Below, piece after piece: positions 1 through 7,057 of a stretch of 64,000 nucleotides of DNA (position 1 is its first letter; every line of letters starts with the position of its first letter). The DNA is from Croceibacterium soli (GTDB taxonomy: Bacteria > Pseudomonadota > Alphaproteobacteria > Sphingomonadales > Sphingomonadaceae). The position numbers were made by a program, and so were the translations under genes. The notes below the pieces were generated by a model. That model saw nothing but the letters and a program-made list of their open reading frames with translations. It ran no database searches and had not been told where the DNA came from. The stretch lies in NCBI RefSeq assembly GCF_009828065.1, contig NZ_WTYK01000003.1, positions 330,151 to 394,150 of the forward strand, in the 5' to 3' direction.

Positions 1-1
1 C

Positions 2-361
2 GTGATCCACTCGTTCGCCGTGCCGAGCCTGTGGTTCAAGATCGACTCGGTGCCCGGCCGGATCAACGAACGGGTCATGACCATCAACGAACCCGGCATC
101 TACTACGGCCAGTGTTCCGAGCTTTGCGGCGCGCGGCACGCCTACATGCCGATCGCGATCGAGGCAGTGCCGATGGCCCGCTTCAACGCGTGGCTCCGTT
201 CGCAGGGCGGCACGCCGAAGGGTGAGGGCGCTCCGCAGGGGGCGGCACCGGCACTGGCGCCGCAGGAACCCGAATCCGCTGTCGAGGGCGCCCCGGGCGC
301 CGGCGAGGCCCCGGAAGCGGGCACGCCCGAAGTCACCCCCGCCGCCGGCAACCCGGCCTGA
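2..361 (+). CDS. ctaC: cytochrome c oxidase subunit II, C-terminal part (5' end outside window)
   Basis: This is the periplasmic cupredoxin end of subunit II, which takes electrons from cytochrome c through the binuclear CuA centre. The CuA motif [12 protein letters not shown] lies at residues 38-49 of the visible part, with both cysteines, the histidine and the methionine present. The frame is open to the first base, so the two N-terminal membrane helices lie upstream of the window and the GTG at base 2 is not the true start. After the CuA domain there is a tail of about 50 residues rich in Ala, Pro, Gly and Glu, which is longer than usual and probably disordered. ctaD follows 33 bases later, so the two are probably co-transcribed. 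The assignment is secure. Confidence 0.95.
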   Translation: MIHSFAVPSLWFKIDSVPGRINERVMTINEPGIYYGQCSELCGARHAYMPIAIEAVPMARFNAWLRSQGGTPKGEGAPQGAAPALAPQEPESAVEGAPGAGEAPEAGTPEVTPAAGNPA

Positions 362-394
362 GCGCCTCGAATTTAGAACCAAGGTTATCACGTC

Positions 395-2110
395 ATGGCC
401 ACCACTGCCGACACCTTCCAGGCTCACCACGAAGAGCACCACCACGATGCCGACCATAAGCCGGGCTTCTTCGCCCGCTGGTTCATGTCCACCAACCACA
501 AGGACATCGGCACCCTCTACCTGATCTTCGCGATCATGGCCGGTATCATCGGCGGCGCGATCTCCGGCATCATGCGCCAGGAACTGGCGCAGCCGGGCAT
601 CCAGGTGCTGGGCAGCGTTGCGGCGTGGCTCAACGGCGGCACGGTCGACATGGACCAGGCGCTGCACACCTGGAACGTGCTGATCACGGCCCACGGCCTG
701 ATCATGGTGTTCTTCATGGTGATGCCGGCGATGATCGGCGGCTTCGGCAACTGGTTCGTGCCGCTGATGATCGGCGCGCCGGACATGGCGTTCCCGCGCA
801 TGAACAACATCTCGTTCTGGCTGACCGCCGCCGGCTTCGTCAGCCTGATGGCCTCGACTTTCGTTCCTGGTGGCACCGGCCTCGGCGCCGGCACCGGCTG
901 GACGGTCTATGCTCCGCTCTCGACGAGCGGTTCGCCGGGCCCGGCGGTCGATTTCGCGATTTTCTCGCTGCACCTCGCCGGTGCCGCGTCGATCATGGGC
1001 GCGATCAACTTCATCACCACGATCTTCAACATGCGCGCGCCGGGCATGACCCTGCACAAGATGCCGCTGTTCGTGTGGTCCGTGCTGGTCACCGCGTTCC
1101 TGCTGCTGCTGGCGCTGCCGGTGCTCGCCGCGGCGATCACCATGCTGCTGACCGACCGCAACTTCGGTACGACGTTCTTCGACCAGGCCGGCGGCGGCGA
1201 TCCGGTGCTCTACCAGCACCTGTTCTGGTTCTTCGGCCACCCGGAAGTGTACATCATGATCCTGCCGGGCTTCGGCATGGTCAGCCAGATCGTCGCGACC
1301 TTCAGCCGCAAGCCGGTGTTCGGCTACCTCGGCATGGCTTACGCCATGGTCGCGATCGGCGTGGTCGGCTTCGTCGTCTGGGCCCACCACATGTACACCG
1401 TGGGCATGAACGTGAACACGAAGATGTACTTCACGGCCGCCACGATGGTCATCGCGGTGCCGACCGGCATCAAGATCTTCAGCTGGATCGCCACGATGTG
1501 GGGCGGCAGCCTGGAGTTCAAGAGCCCGATGGTCTGGTCGCTGGGCTTCATCTTCCTGTTCACCGTCGGCGGCGTGACCGGCGTCGTGCTGGCCAACGGC
1601 GGCATCGACGACAACCTGCACGACACCTACTACGTCGTCGCGCACTTCCACTACGTGCTGTCGATGGGTGCGGTGTTCGCGCTGTTCGCCGGCTTCTACT
1701 ACTGGTTCCCGAAGATGAGCGGGAAGATGCACTCCGAGTTCCTGGCGCACCTGCACTTCTGGGTGTTCTTCGTCGGCGTGAACATCATCTTCTTCCCGAT
1801 GCACTTCCTGGGCATGAACGGCATGCCGCGCCGCTATCCGGACTACACCCCGGCGTTCTCCTACTGGAACGAGATCGCGACGGTCGGTTACTGGATCATG
1901 GCCGGTTCGATGCTGATCTTCTTCGCCAACCTGATCTACGCGTTCGTGGCGGGCCGGAAGGCTGCTCCGAACTACTGGGGCGAAGGTGCCACGACGCTGG
2001 AATGGTCGCTGACCAGCCCGCCGCCGTACCACCAGTTCGAAACGCTGCCGGTGATCGAAGAGCATCACGACTATCACGATCACATCGCCGACAGCCCGGC
2101 GAAGGCATAA
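395..2110 (+). CDS. ctaD: cytochrome c oxidase subunit I (aa3-type)
   Basis: This is the catalytic subunit of the terminal oxidase in the cytoplasmic membrane. It reduces O2 at the heme a3-CuB site and pumps protons. The 571 residues carry the family hallmarks: HPEVYI near residue 282 (CuB histidine and the crosslinked tyrosine), the HH pair near 331, and HFHYV near 417 (heme a and a3 ligands). The N-terminus is His-rich ([11 protein letters not shown]), and so is the C-terminus (EEHHDYHDH). The ATG at 395 sits just after an AAGG stretch. It lies between ctaC and ctaB in the classical alphaproteobacterial order. Confidence 0.98.
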   Translation: MATTADTFQAHHEEHHHDADHKPGFFARWFMSTNHKDIGTLYLIFAIMAGIIGGAISGIMRQELAQPGIQVLGSVAAWLNGGTVDMDQALHTWNVLITAHGLIMVFFMVMPAMIGGFGNWFVPLMIGAPDMAFPRMNNISFWLTAAGFVSLMASTFVPGGTGLGAGTGWTVYAPLSTSGSPGPAVDFAIFSLHLAGAASIMGAINFITTIFNMRAPGMTLHKMPLFVWSVLVTAFLLLLALPVLAAAITMLLTDRNFGTTFFDQAGGGDPVLYQHLFWFFGHPEVYIMILPGFGMVSQIVATFSRKPVFGYLGMAYAMVAIGVVGFVVWAHHMYTVGMNVNTKMYFTAATMVIAVPTGIKIFSWIATMWGGSLEFKSPMVWSLGFIFLFTVGGVTGVVLANGGIDDNLHDTYYVVAHFHYVLSMGAVFALFAGFYYWFPKMSGKMHSEFLAHLHFWVFFVGVNIIFFPMHFLGMNGMPRRYPDYTPAFSYWNEIATVGYWIMAGSMLIFFANLIYAFVAGRKAAPNYWGEGATTLEWSLTSPPPYHQFETLPVIEEHHDYHDHIADSPAKA

Positions 2111-2151
2111 ACAGCACGGCTGCAGGCCTCGCCTGCGGCATGCTACAGGTG

Positions 2152-2177
2152 GGGGCGCGCCGGAGACGGTGCGCCCC
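2152..2177 (+). other. intercistronic hairpin between ctaD and ctaB
   Basis: GGGGCGC at 2152-2158 pairs with GCGCCCC at 2171-2177 around a 12-nt loop. No T-tract follows, so it is more likely an mRNA-stability or processing hairpin than a full terminator. A smaller stem, GCAGGC/GCCTGC, lies just upstream at about 2122-2136. Such a structure could set the ratio of oxidase subunit to heme O synthase. That role is an inference. Confidence 0.45.
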
Positions 2178-2205
2178 TGTCGCATGAGGAAACCGCGAAC
2201 CCGCT

Positions 2206-3120
2206 ATGACCAGCGCCGCAACCCCAGTCCCGGCCGAATGGCGCGATTTCTTCGCGTTGACGAAGCCGCGGGTCATGAGCCTGGTGGTCTTCACCGGGCT
2301 TTGCGGGCTGCTCGCGGCGCCGGGCTCGATTCATCCGGTGCTCGGCTTCACCGCCGTGCTGTGCATCGCGCTTGGCGCGGGTGGGGCGGGCGCGCTCAAC
2401 CAGTGGTGGGAAGCGGACATCGACGCCGGGATGAAGCGTACCGCCAAGCGCCCGCTGCCCGGCGGGCGGATGGAGCGGACCAACGCGCGCGACTTCGGGA
2501 TTGCGCTGTCGGTCTCCTCCGTGCTGGTCATGGGCCTGGCGGTGAATTGGCTTTCCGCCGCGATCCTCGCGCTCTCAATCGTCTACTATGCGGTCGTCTA
2601 CACCATCTGGCTCAAGCCGCGCACGCCGCAGAATATCGTCATTGGCGGGGGTGCCGGCGCTTTTCCGCCGCTGATCGGCTGGGTCGCGGTGACCGGCGAC
2701 ATCACGCTGATGCCGGTGCTGCTGTTCGCCATCATCTTCGTGTGGACCCCGCCGCACTTCTGGGCGCTCGCGCTGTTCGTGCAGACCGATTATGCCAAAG
2801 TCGGCATCCCGATGCTGCCGGTGGTGAAGGGGGAGGCGGCAACTCGCCGGCAGATCCTCGCCTATTCGCTGGTCCTGTTCCTCGTCAGCCTGGCCCCCTG
2901 GTGGATCGGCGGCACGGGCATGATCTACGGCATTGCCGCGGTGGTTCTGTCGGCCCTGTTCGTGGTCCTGTCCCTGCCCGTGGGGGTGCGCCGCAGCGGG
3001 GAGGATGACCGGATGAAGCCGGAGAAGCGCCTGTTCGGCTATTCGGTGCTGTATCTCTTCGCGCTGTTCGCCGCGCTGGTTGCGGATCGGCTGATCCTGG
3101 GGCAGGGGCTTTCGTCATGA
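2206..3120 (+). CDS. ctaB: protoheme IX farnesyltransferase (heme O synthase)
   Basis: This UbiA-family membrane prenyltransferase transfers a farnesyl group to protoheme IX to make heme O, the precursor of heme a for the oxidase encoded around it. It has 304 residues. The polyprenyl-diphosphate/Mg-binding region [15 protein letters not shown] begins near residue 65. Several hydrophobic helices follow, with a second loop around the WTPPHFWAL segment that is typical of CtaB. Its stop codon overlaps the ATG of the next small gene (ATGA at 3117-3120), which indicates translational coupling. Confidence 0.96.
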   Translation: MTSAATPVPAEWRDFFALTKPRVMSLVVFTGLCGLLAAPGSIHPVLGFTAVLCIALGAGGAGALNQWWEADIDAGMKRTAKRPLPGGRMERTNARDFGIALSVSSVLVMGLAVNWLSAAILALSIVYYAVVYTIWLKPRTPQNIVIGGGAGAFPPLIGWVAVTGDITLMPVLLFAIIFVWTPPHFWALALFVQTDYAKVGIPMLPVVKGEAATRRQILAYSLVLFLVSLAPWWIGGTGMIYGIAAVVLSALFVVLSLPVGVRRSGEDDRMKPEKRLFGYSVLYLFALFAALVADRLILGQGLSS

Positions 3121-3245
3121 CTCCCGAAGAACAAGACGCTCACAAACGGGCCCGCCGCGGCCGCAACATCGCCCTGGCGCTCGTGTTGGTAGGGTTCGTG
3201 GTGCTGTTCTACGCCATCACGATCGCGAAGATCGGCGGGAGCTGA
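3117..3245 (+). CDS. small single-span membrane protein, CoxF-like
   Basis: This 42-residue reading frame begins in an ATGA overlap with ctaB and ends two bases before ctaG. It reads as a charged N-terminus ([14 protein letters not shown]), one transmembrane helix (about residues 19-38) and a two-residue tail. Alphaproteobacterial cta operons often carry a small one-helix protein at this position, annotated as an oxidase assembly protein (CoxF). Position, topology and coupling support that reading here. The sequence is too short for motif-level proof, and its biochemical role is not established. It was found by reading the gap between ctaB and ctaG. Confidence 0.8.
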   Translation: MTPEEQDAHKRARRGRNIALALVLVGFVVLFYAITIAKIGGS

Positions 3246-3247
3246 CC

Positions 3248-3820
3248 ATGGCCAGCCGCCCGCTCGACAGCCGCAACCGCCGCACCGGCATCATCGCGCT
3301 GCTGGCTGCCGTGGCGATGCTCGGCATGGGCTATGCCGCGGTCCCGCTCTACCGCCTGTTCTGTCAGGTGACCGGCTTCGGCGGCACGACCCAGCGCGCG
3401 ACCGATGGCCAGGCGGCCAGCGCAGCCGAGATCGCCCGCAGCGCCGGCACCCGGACGATATCGGTGCGCTTCGACGCCAACACCACGCGCGACGTGCCGT
3501 GGGACTTCCGTCCGCTGCAGGTGACCGACACCGTCGCCATCGGCGAGCGCGACATGGCCGTGTTCGTGGCGAAAAATAACTCGGACGTGCCGGTCACCGG
3601 CAGCGCCACCTTCAACGTCACGCCCGTGCAGACCGGCGCCTACTTCAACAAGATCCAGTGCTTCTGCTTTACGGAGCAGACGCTCCAGCCGGGGCAGGAA
3701 GTTCGCATGCCGGTGATCTACTACGTCGACCCCAAGATCCTCGACGACGAGAACGCCCGCGACGTCGAGCAAATCACGCTCAGCTACACATTCCACAAGC
3801 TGGAGAAGCAGGGCTCCTGA
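3248..3820 (+). CDS. ctaG: cytochrome c oxidase assembly protein CtaG (Cox11 family)
   Basis: Cox11 proteins deliver copper to the CuB site of subunit I. The 190-residue product has one N-terminal membrane anchor (about residues 13-33) and a periplasmic Ig-like domain. The copper-binding CFCF motif lies at residues 138-141, followed by the conserved QTLQPGQ and MPVIYYVDP segments. The ATG at 3248 lies two bases after the stop of the preceding small gene. It belongs to the cta operon and acts before or during maturation of CtaD. Confidence 0.97.
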   Translation: MASRPLDSRNRRTGIIALLAAVAMLGMGYAAVPLYRLFCQVTGFGGTTQRATDGQAASAAEIARSAGTRTISVRFDANTTRDVPWDFRPLQVTDTVAIGERDMAVFVAKNNSDVPVTGSATFNVTPVQTGAYFNKIQCFCFTEQTLQPGQEVRMPVIYYVDPKILDDENARDVEQITLSYTFHKLEKQGS

Positions 3821-3899
3821 ATCTGGGCCCTTACCCTCTGGACCCGCGCGACGCGGCCCATTAAGGGCCTGCGCAAACAAGGACACGGAAGCGACTGTC

Positions 3900-4721
3900 A
3901 TGGCCGGTGCCAAGAACCACGATTACCACATCCTGCCGCCCGATATCTGGCCGCTGGCCGGCTCGATCTCGGCGCTTACGTTCACCACCGGCATGGTGCT
4001 GTACATGCATGAGATGGCCAATGCCTGGCTCGTGCTCGGCCTCGGCGTCGCCGGCTTGATCGCGACGTTCTTCAGCTGGTTCTCGAACATCGTGAAGGAA
4101 GCCCAGGCGGGCGACCACACCCCGGTGGTGCAGCTTCACCTGCGCTACGGCATGATCCTGTTCATCGCTTCGGAAGTGATGTTCTTCGTTGGGTGGTTCT
4201 GGTCGTGGTTCGACTTCGCCCTGTTCCCCTCGACGCTGAGCGAGGCGATCGGCGGCACGTTCCCGCCGGCGTCGATCGAAGCCGTGATGGACCCGTTCGA
4301 CCTGCCGCTGCTCAACACGCTGATCCTGCTGTGTTCGGGCACGACCGTCACCTGGGCGCACCACTCGCTGATCCACGGCGACCGGGACGGCCTGAAGAAG
4401 GGCCTGTGGCTGACGATCCTGCTGGGCGTGCTGTTCAGCTGCATCCAGGCTTACGAGTATGCCCACGCGCCGTTCCCGTTCGGCCAGAACACCTACGGCT
4501 CGGCTTTCTACATGGCGACCGGGTTCCACGGCTTCCACGTGCTGGTCGGCACGATCTTCCTGATCGTCTGCCTGGTGCGCACCTACAAGGGCCACTTCAC
4601 TCCGCGCCAGCACTTCGGTTTCGAAGCGGCGGCATGGTACTGGCACTTCGTCGACGTGGTGTGGCTGTTCCTGTTCGTGGTCGTCTACGTGTGGGGCGGC
4701 TGGGGCGCCGAAGTCCACTGA
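3900..4721 (+). CDS. ctaE: cytochrome c oxidase subunit III
   Basis: This is an integral membrane subunit of the aa3 oxidase with seven predicted helices in 273 residues. Recognisable family segments are the N-terminal NHDYHILPPDIWP, the internal TGFHGFHVLVGTIFL and the C-terminal AAWYWHFVDVVWLFLFVVVY. Subunit III stabilises subunit I and its proton uptake. The gene starts 79 bases after ctaG, with AGGACACGGAAG upstream as a possible ribosome-binding region. It ends the structural part of the operon. SURF1 follows after a short stretch that carries a DUF983 stub and a hairpin. Confidence 0.97.
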   Translation: MAGAKNHDYHILPPDIWPLAGSISALTFTTGMVLYMHEMANAWLVLGLGVAGLIATFFSWFSNIVKEAQAGDHTPVVQLHLRYGMILFIASEVMFFVGWFWSWFDFALFPSTLSEAIGGTFPPASIEAVMDPFDLPLLNTLILLCSGTTVTWAHHSLIHGDRDGLKKGLWLTILLGVLFSCIQAYEYAHAPFPFGQNTYGSAFYMATGFHGFHVLVGTIFLIVCLVRTYKGHFTPRQHFGFEAAAWYWHFVDVVWLFLFVVVYVWGGWGAEVH

Positions 4722-4725
4722 TCCC

Positions 4726-4815
4726 ATGACGGGCGATCCGTCTTCCAAAGGGCAGCCCGCTTTCGGCGAGGCTGCCCTTTTCGGTTTGTGTCCCGAGTGC
4801 GGCGCCAAGATATGA
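4726..4815 (+). pseudogene. N-terminal stub of a DUF983 family gene
   Basis: Four bases after ctaE an ATG opens a 29-codon frame that ends with ALFGLCPECGAKI and then a stop. DUF983 proteins, which usually sit between ctaE and SURF1 in sphingomonads, begin with a near-identical GLCPxCG zinc-ribbon-like segment, followed by a second Cys pair and two membrane helices. Here everything after the first Cys pair is missing. The frame runs directly into the SURF1 start, because the stop TGA at 4813-4815 overlaps the SURF1 ATG at 4812. The simplest reading is an internal deletion that fused the two genes end to end. The alternative is chance similarity over a terminator stem, because the same bases form a hairpin. 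Confidence 0.6.
4747..4784 (+). terminator. perfect hairpin after ctaE, possible (weak) terminator
   Basis: AAAGGGCAGCC at 4747-4757 and GGCTGCCCTTT at 4770-4780 form a perfect 11-bp stem with a 12-nt loop. The run of T is short and interrupted by CGG. It would be a good Rho-independent terminator for the oxidase operon, although the SURF1 gene starts only 30 bases later. It overlaps the DUF983 stub, so the stem may instead limit read-through into SURF1. Confidence 0.6.
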
Positions 4816-5390
4816 CCCGCCGCGTTCCCATCTTCGCCACCATCGTCGTAGCCGCGGCCATCGCCACGATGATCGCGCTCGGCATCTGGCAGTTCGGCCG
4901 CGCGGAATGGAAAGCCGATCTGATCGCCCGCTACGGCCAGGCGCAGTCCATGTCCTCCGAAGTGCCCTGGCCTCGCAGCGAGACCGACCTGGAGCAGTCC
5001 CTGTTTCGCTGGAGCGGCTTCACCTGCGAGCGGGTGCTGGAAATGCGATCCGGTGCCGGCACGAGTGCGCGCGGAGAGAAAGGCTGGCGGCACGTGGCCC
5101 GCTGCGCCGTCGACGGCGGGGGAGAGGCGGAGGTCGCGCTGGGCTGGTCGCAAGGGCCGCAGGCGCCGCAGTGGCCGGGCGGGGAAGTACGCGGCATCAT
5201 CGCGCCCGGCGGCGTCCTCCAGGCCGCTCAGCCTGTAGAGGGGCTCGCTCCGCTTGCTCCGCCCGATCCCAGCGACCTGCCGAACAACCACCTCGCCTAC
5301 GCCGGCCAGTGGTTCTTCTTCGCACTCACCGCGCTCGTGATCTACGTCCTGGCGCTGCGCAGGCGGCGGAGTTCTCCGTCTCCACGCTGA
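4812..5390 (+). CDS. SURF1 family cytochrome oxidase assembly protein
   Basis: SURF1 proteins help insert or hold heme a during oxidase maturation. The product of 192 residues has the expected topology: an N-terminal helix (residues 6-23) ending in LGIWQFGRAEWK, a periplasmic domain, and a C-terminal helix ending in a basic RRRR tail. The segment NNHLAYAGQWFFFAL before the second helix is a family signature. The ATG at 4812 is preferred over an in-frame GTG at 4788, because the ATG gives the normal N-terminus. The GTG would add eight residues encoded by the DUF983-like stretch. The protein is somewhat shorter than the 220-250 residues usual for the family. Confidence 0.93.
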   Translation: MTRRVPIFATIVVAAAIATMIALGIWQFGRAEWKADLIARYGQAQSMSSEVPWPRSETDLEQSLFRWSGFTCERVLEMRSGAGTSARGEKGWRHVARCAVDGGGEAEVALGWSQGPQAPQWPGGEVRGIIAPGGVLQAAQPVEGLAPLAPPDPSDLPNNHLAYAGQWFFFALTALVIYVLALRRRRSSPSPR

Positions 5391-5433
5391 GCGGATCACG
5401 GTCCGAGTGAGGACTGCGCCCATGTTCGAAACC

Positions 5434-5525
5434 GTCACCCTGAACTTGTTTCAGGGTCCATCTCTCCGCCTGCACGACCTGCGCCCGGAGGCACCATGGA
5501 TGCTGAAGCGAGTTCAGCATGACGG
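5434..5525. repeat. palindromic repeat pair (family B, REPIN-like)
   Basis: Two related palindromes face each other. The first contains ACCCTGAA-N5-TTCAGGGT (about 5434-5460). The second contains ATGCTGAA-N5-TTCAGCAT (about 5494-5525), which is the reverse complement of a diverged copy of the first. They are separated by about 34 bases. This is the layout of a REP doublet (REPIN). It occupies most of the convergent gap between SURF1 and the DUF1801 gene and may also act as a bidirectional hairpin. Confidence 0.85.
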
Positions 5526-5546
5526 TGATGGGCGGTGGGTGGATCT

Positions 5547-5897
5547 CTAGAGATTCTGATCCCGACGCGATGCCAGGGCGAGTTTCCTGACGAGCTCGTC
5601 GGGGATGGGTCGGCTCGGCGAGAAGGTGACGCCGGTCTTGCTGGCCTTGAGCCCCGCCGCGGCGATCTCACCGGCATGCGACTCGATCGCGGAAGGCGCC
5701 AGATAGAGGCCGCATTGCTTGCTAAAAGCGCCATAGCCTGCGGCGATAGATTGTCCGATCCTGAACCCGGGCATCTTGTAGGCGATGACCTCCTCGGCGT
5801 CGGGCAGTGCGTCCGCGAGCTGGGCGCGCAAGCGCATCAGCAGGGGGCGGAGGCCTTCAGGAGCCTCGGCTATGTAGGCGTCGTGATTGGCAACCAT
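5547..5897 (-). CDS. DUF1801 / iron-chaperone-like YdhG family protein
   Basis: The 116-residue product has the family pattern: an N-terminal helix (YIAEAPEGLRPLLMRLRAQL), then AEEVIAYKMPGFRI, an aromatic strand (YGAFSKQCGLYLAP), and a C-terminal IPDELVRKLALAS helix. DUF1801 proteins adopt a YjbR/CyaY-like alpha-beta fold. Some are called iron chaperones, but their function is mostly unproven. The gene lies 36 bases downstream of the SRPBCC gene on the same strand, so the two may share a transcript controlled by the divergent ArsR protein. The family is fairly certain; the biochemical role is not. Confidence 0.85.
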   Translation of the reverse strand: MVANHDAYIAEAPEGLRPLLMRLRAQLADALPDAEEVIAYKMPGFRIGQSIAAGYGAFSKQCGLYLAPSAIESHAGEIAAAGLKASKTGVTFSPSRPIPDELVRKLALASRRDQNL

Positions 5898-5933
5898 GGT
5901 CAGGGCCTAATCGATCCGATCTCTTGCTTATCC

Positions 5934-6416
5934 CTACTTGTACATCCCGTCGCGCAAGTTGATGCCGTGCTCGAGCCAGGCCTTGAGCGCGCAGAGCATC
6001 TGCGACCAGCCCTGGCAGTTGCCGTAGCTTGCCTGCAGCGCGCCCTGGTTCTCCCGCCAGCCTTCCTCGGCGATCTCGACGAGTGTGCGGCCGTCGTCGA
6101 GCGCCTTGAAGGTCATCGTCACCGTGGTGCGGTAATCCGCATCCGTTAGCTCGCCGCCCTCGAGGTTCGGCGCTTCGCCTTCGCTCGCCTGCCATTCCAG
6201 GACGATCCGCTCGTCCGGCACGACTTCGGTCACCTGGACCGGGAAGGCGCCAGGGTAGTCGTGGAAATCCCAGGTGACTGTCGCCCCTTCCTCGATGCGC
6301 CCCTGAGCGCCGCCGGTGGTGAAGTAGCGCGAAAGCTGGTCCGGATCGGCGACCGCCTCGAACACCTCGTGCACCGGCTTGGCGATCCGCGCGGCGACCC
6401 TGAATTTCAGTTCCAT
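5934..6416 (-). CDS. SRPBCC / AHSA1-like domain protein
   Basis: This is a stand-alone START-like domain of 160 residues, similar to the activator-of-Hsp90 homologue 1 (AHSA1) family. Typical features are the opening strand with KPVHEVFEAVADPDQLSRYF, the central TVTWDFHDYPG and ERIVLEWQ strands, and a long C-terminal helix beginning GWSQMLCALKAWLEHG. Such proteins bind small hydrophobic ligands; none is known for this one. It is transcribed away from an ArsR regulator. That pairing is very common (ArsR plus SRPBCC) and suggests that the regulator controls it from the shared 48-bp promoter region. Confidence 0.9.
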   Translation of the reverse strand: MELKFRVAARIAKPVHEVFEAVADPDQLSRYFTTGGAQGRIEEGATVTWDFHDYPGAFPVQVTEVVPDERIVLEWQASEGEAPNLEGGELTDADYRTTVTMTFKALDDGRTLVEIAEEGWRENQGALQASYGNCQGWSQMLCALKAWLEHGINLRDGMYK

Positions 6417-6446
6417 CGGAAGCCTCCTCTTGAGTCGCTGCGAGTT

Positions 6447-6466
6447 ATGTTATAAAATCATAACAT
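6447..6466. promoter_or_regulatory. palindromic operator candidate in the ArsR/SRPBCC intergenic region
   Basis: ATGTTAT-N6-ATAACAT is a perfect inverted repeat in an otherwise GC-rich sequence, and its right arm overlaps the ATG of the arsR-type gene. The AT-rich centre (TATAAAAT) could also serve as a -10 region. ArsR-family regulators bind such short dyads. Control of both divergent genes from this site is therefore likely, but it is inferred. Confidence 0.65.
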
Positions 6467-6830
6467 GTCAACCGAAGACCAGTTCGATGCCGTTTTCAAG
6501 GCGCTGGCCAATGCCGTGCGGCGCGGGATCTGCGACGAGCTCAAGCTCCGCCCGCTGACGACCAAGCAGCTTTGCGCCGCGTTCCCGCAGCTCGACCGCT
6601 GCACGGTGATGCAGCACCTCAGGATTCTGGAGGAGGCAGGGCTGGTCGTGCCGGTGCGCAAGGGGCGGGAGCGGTTCAACTATCTCGACGCAATGCCCAT
6701 CCAGACGATCCACGAGCGCTGGATCGGCCCGCACGCTGCCGGCGCGGCGGCGGGGCTCAATCGGCTCAAGCGAGAGTTGGAGGGCGTCCAATCCACATCC
6801 GTTCGTCCTGAGCCTGTCGAAGGACGATAG
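6465..6830 (+). CDS. ArsR family winged-helix transcriptional regulator
   Basis: The winged-helix core covers about residues 5-80 (DAVFKALANAVRRGICDEL, then the recognition helix in CTVMQHLRILEEAGLV, then the wing VRKGRERFNYLDA). No arsenic-type CxC metal site is seen, so it belongs to the non-metal branch usually paired with SRPBCC proteins. It probably represses the divergent gene at 5934-6416. The ATG lies inside the candidate operator, so the transcript may be nearly leaderless. The last residues (SVRPEPVEGR) are encoded by a family A palindromic repeat that supplies the stop codon. The original C-terminus was probably different. Confidence 0.92.
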   Translation: MSTEDQFDAVFKALANAVRRGICDELKLRPLTTKQLCAAFPQLDRCTVMQHLRILEEAGLVVPVRKGRERFNYLDAMPIQTIHERWIGPHAAGAAAGLNRLKRELEGVQSTSVRPEPVEGR

Positions 6831-6950
6831 GGCGCGCCTTCCGTGGTTCGACAAGCTCACCACGAACGGAGAGTTTGTGACCCGGCGAATCCCCACCGGC
6901 AGGTGGGTTCCAAGCAAAAGGTCCGTTCGTCCTGAGCTTGTCGAAGGACG
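6799..6950. repeat. three family A palindromic repeat copies
   Basis: Copies lie at 6799-6826 (CCGTTCGTCCTGAGCCTGTC followed by GAAGGACG), at 6841-6869 in inverse orientation (GGTTCGACAAGCTCACCACG), and at 6923-6950 (direct, GAGCTTGTCGAAGGACG end). The first overlaps the 3' end of the arsR-type gene. Copies of the same family occur at 9574 and 50357-50525. The layout of direct and inverted copies matches REP/REPIN clusters. No other gene is seen in 6831-7057 before thrC. Confidence 0.9.
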
Positions 6951-7057
6951 AGGGCGCGACATCGAGGGATCGGCAGGCCCGCCAGAACGGAGACTTTACG
7001 CCCGCCTAGCCCCCATTGCTTGCCCGGCGCGCGGCGTGCGGCTAACCGCCCTGCTGC

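Noticed and set aside
3861..5438. Minus-strand open frame of 525 codons opposite ctaE and SURF1
   Set aside because: It is antisense to well-recognised genes and rich in Arg, His and Gly as expected from the mirrored high-GC codon bias. It has no domain.
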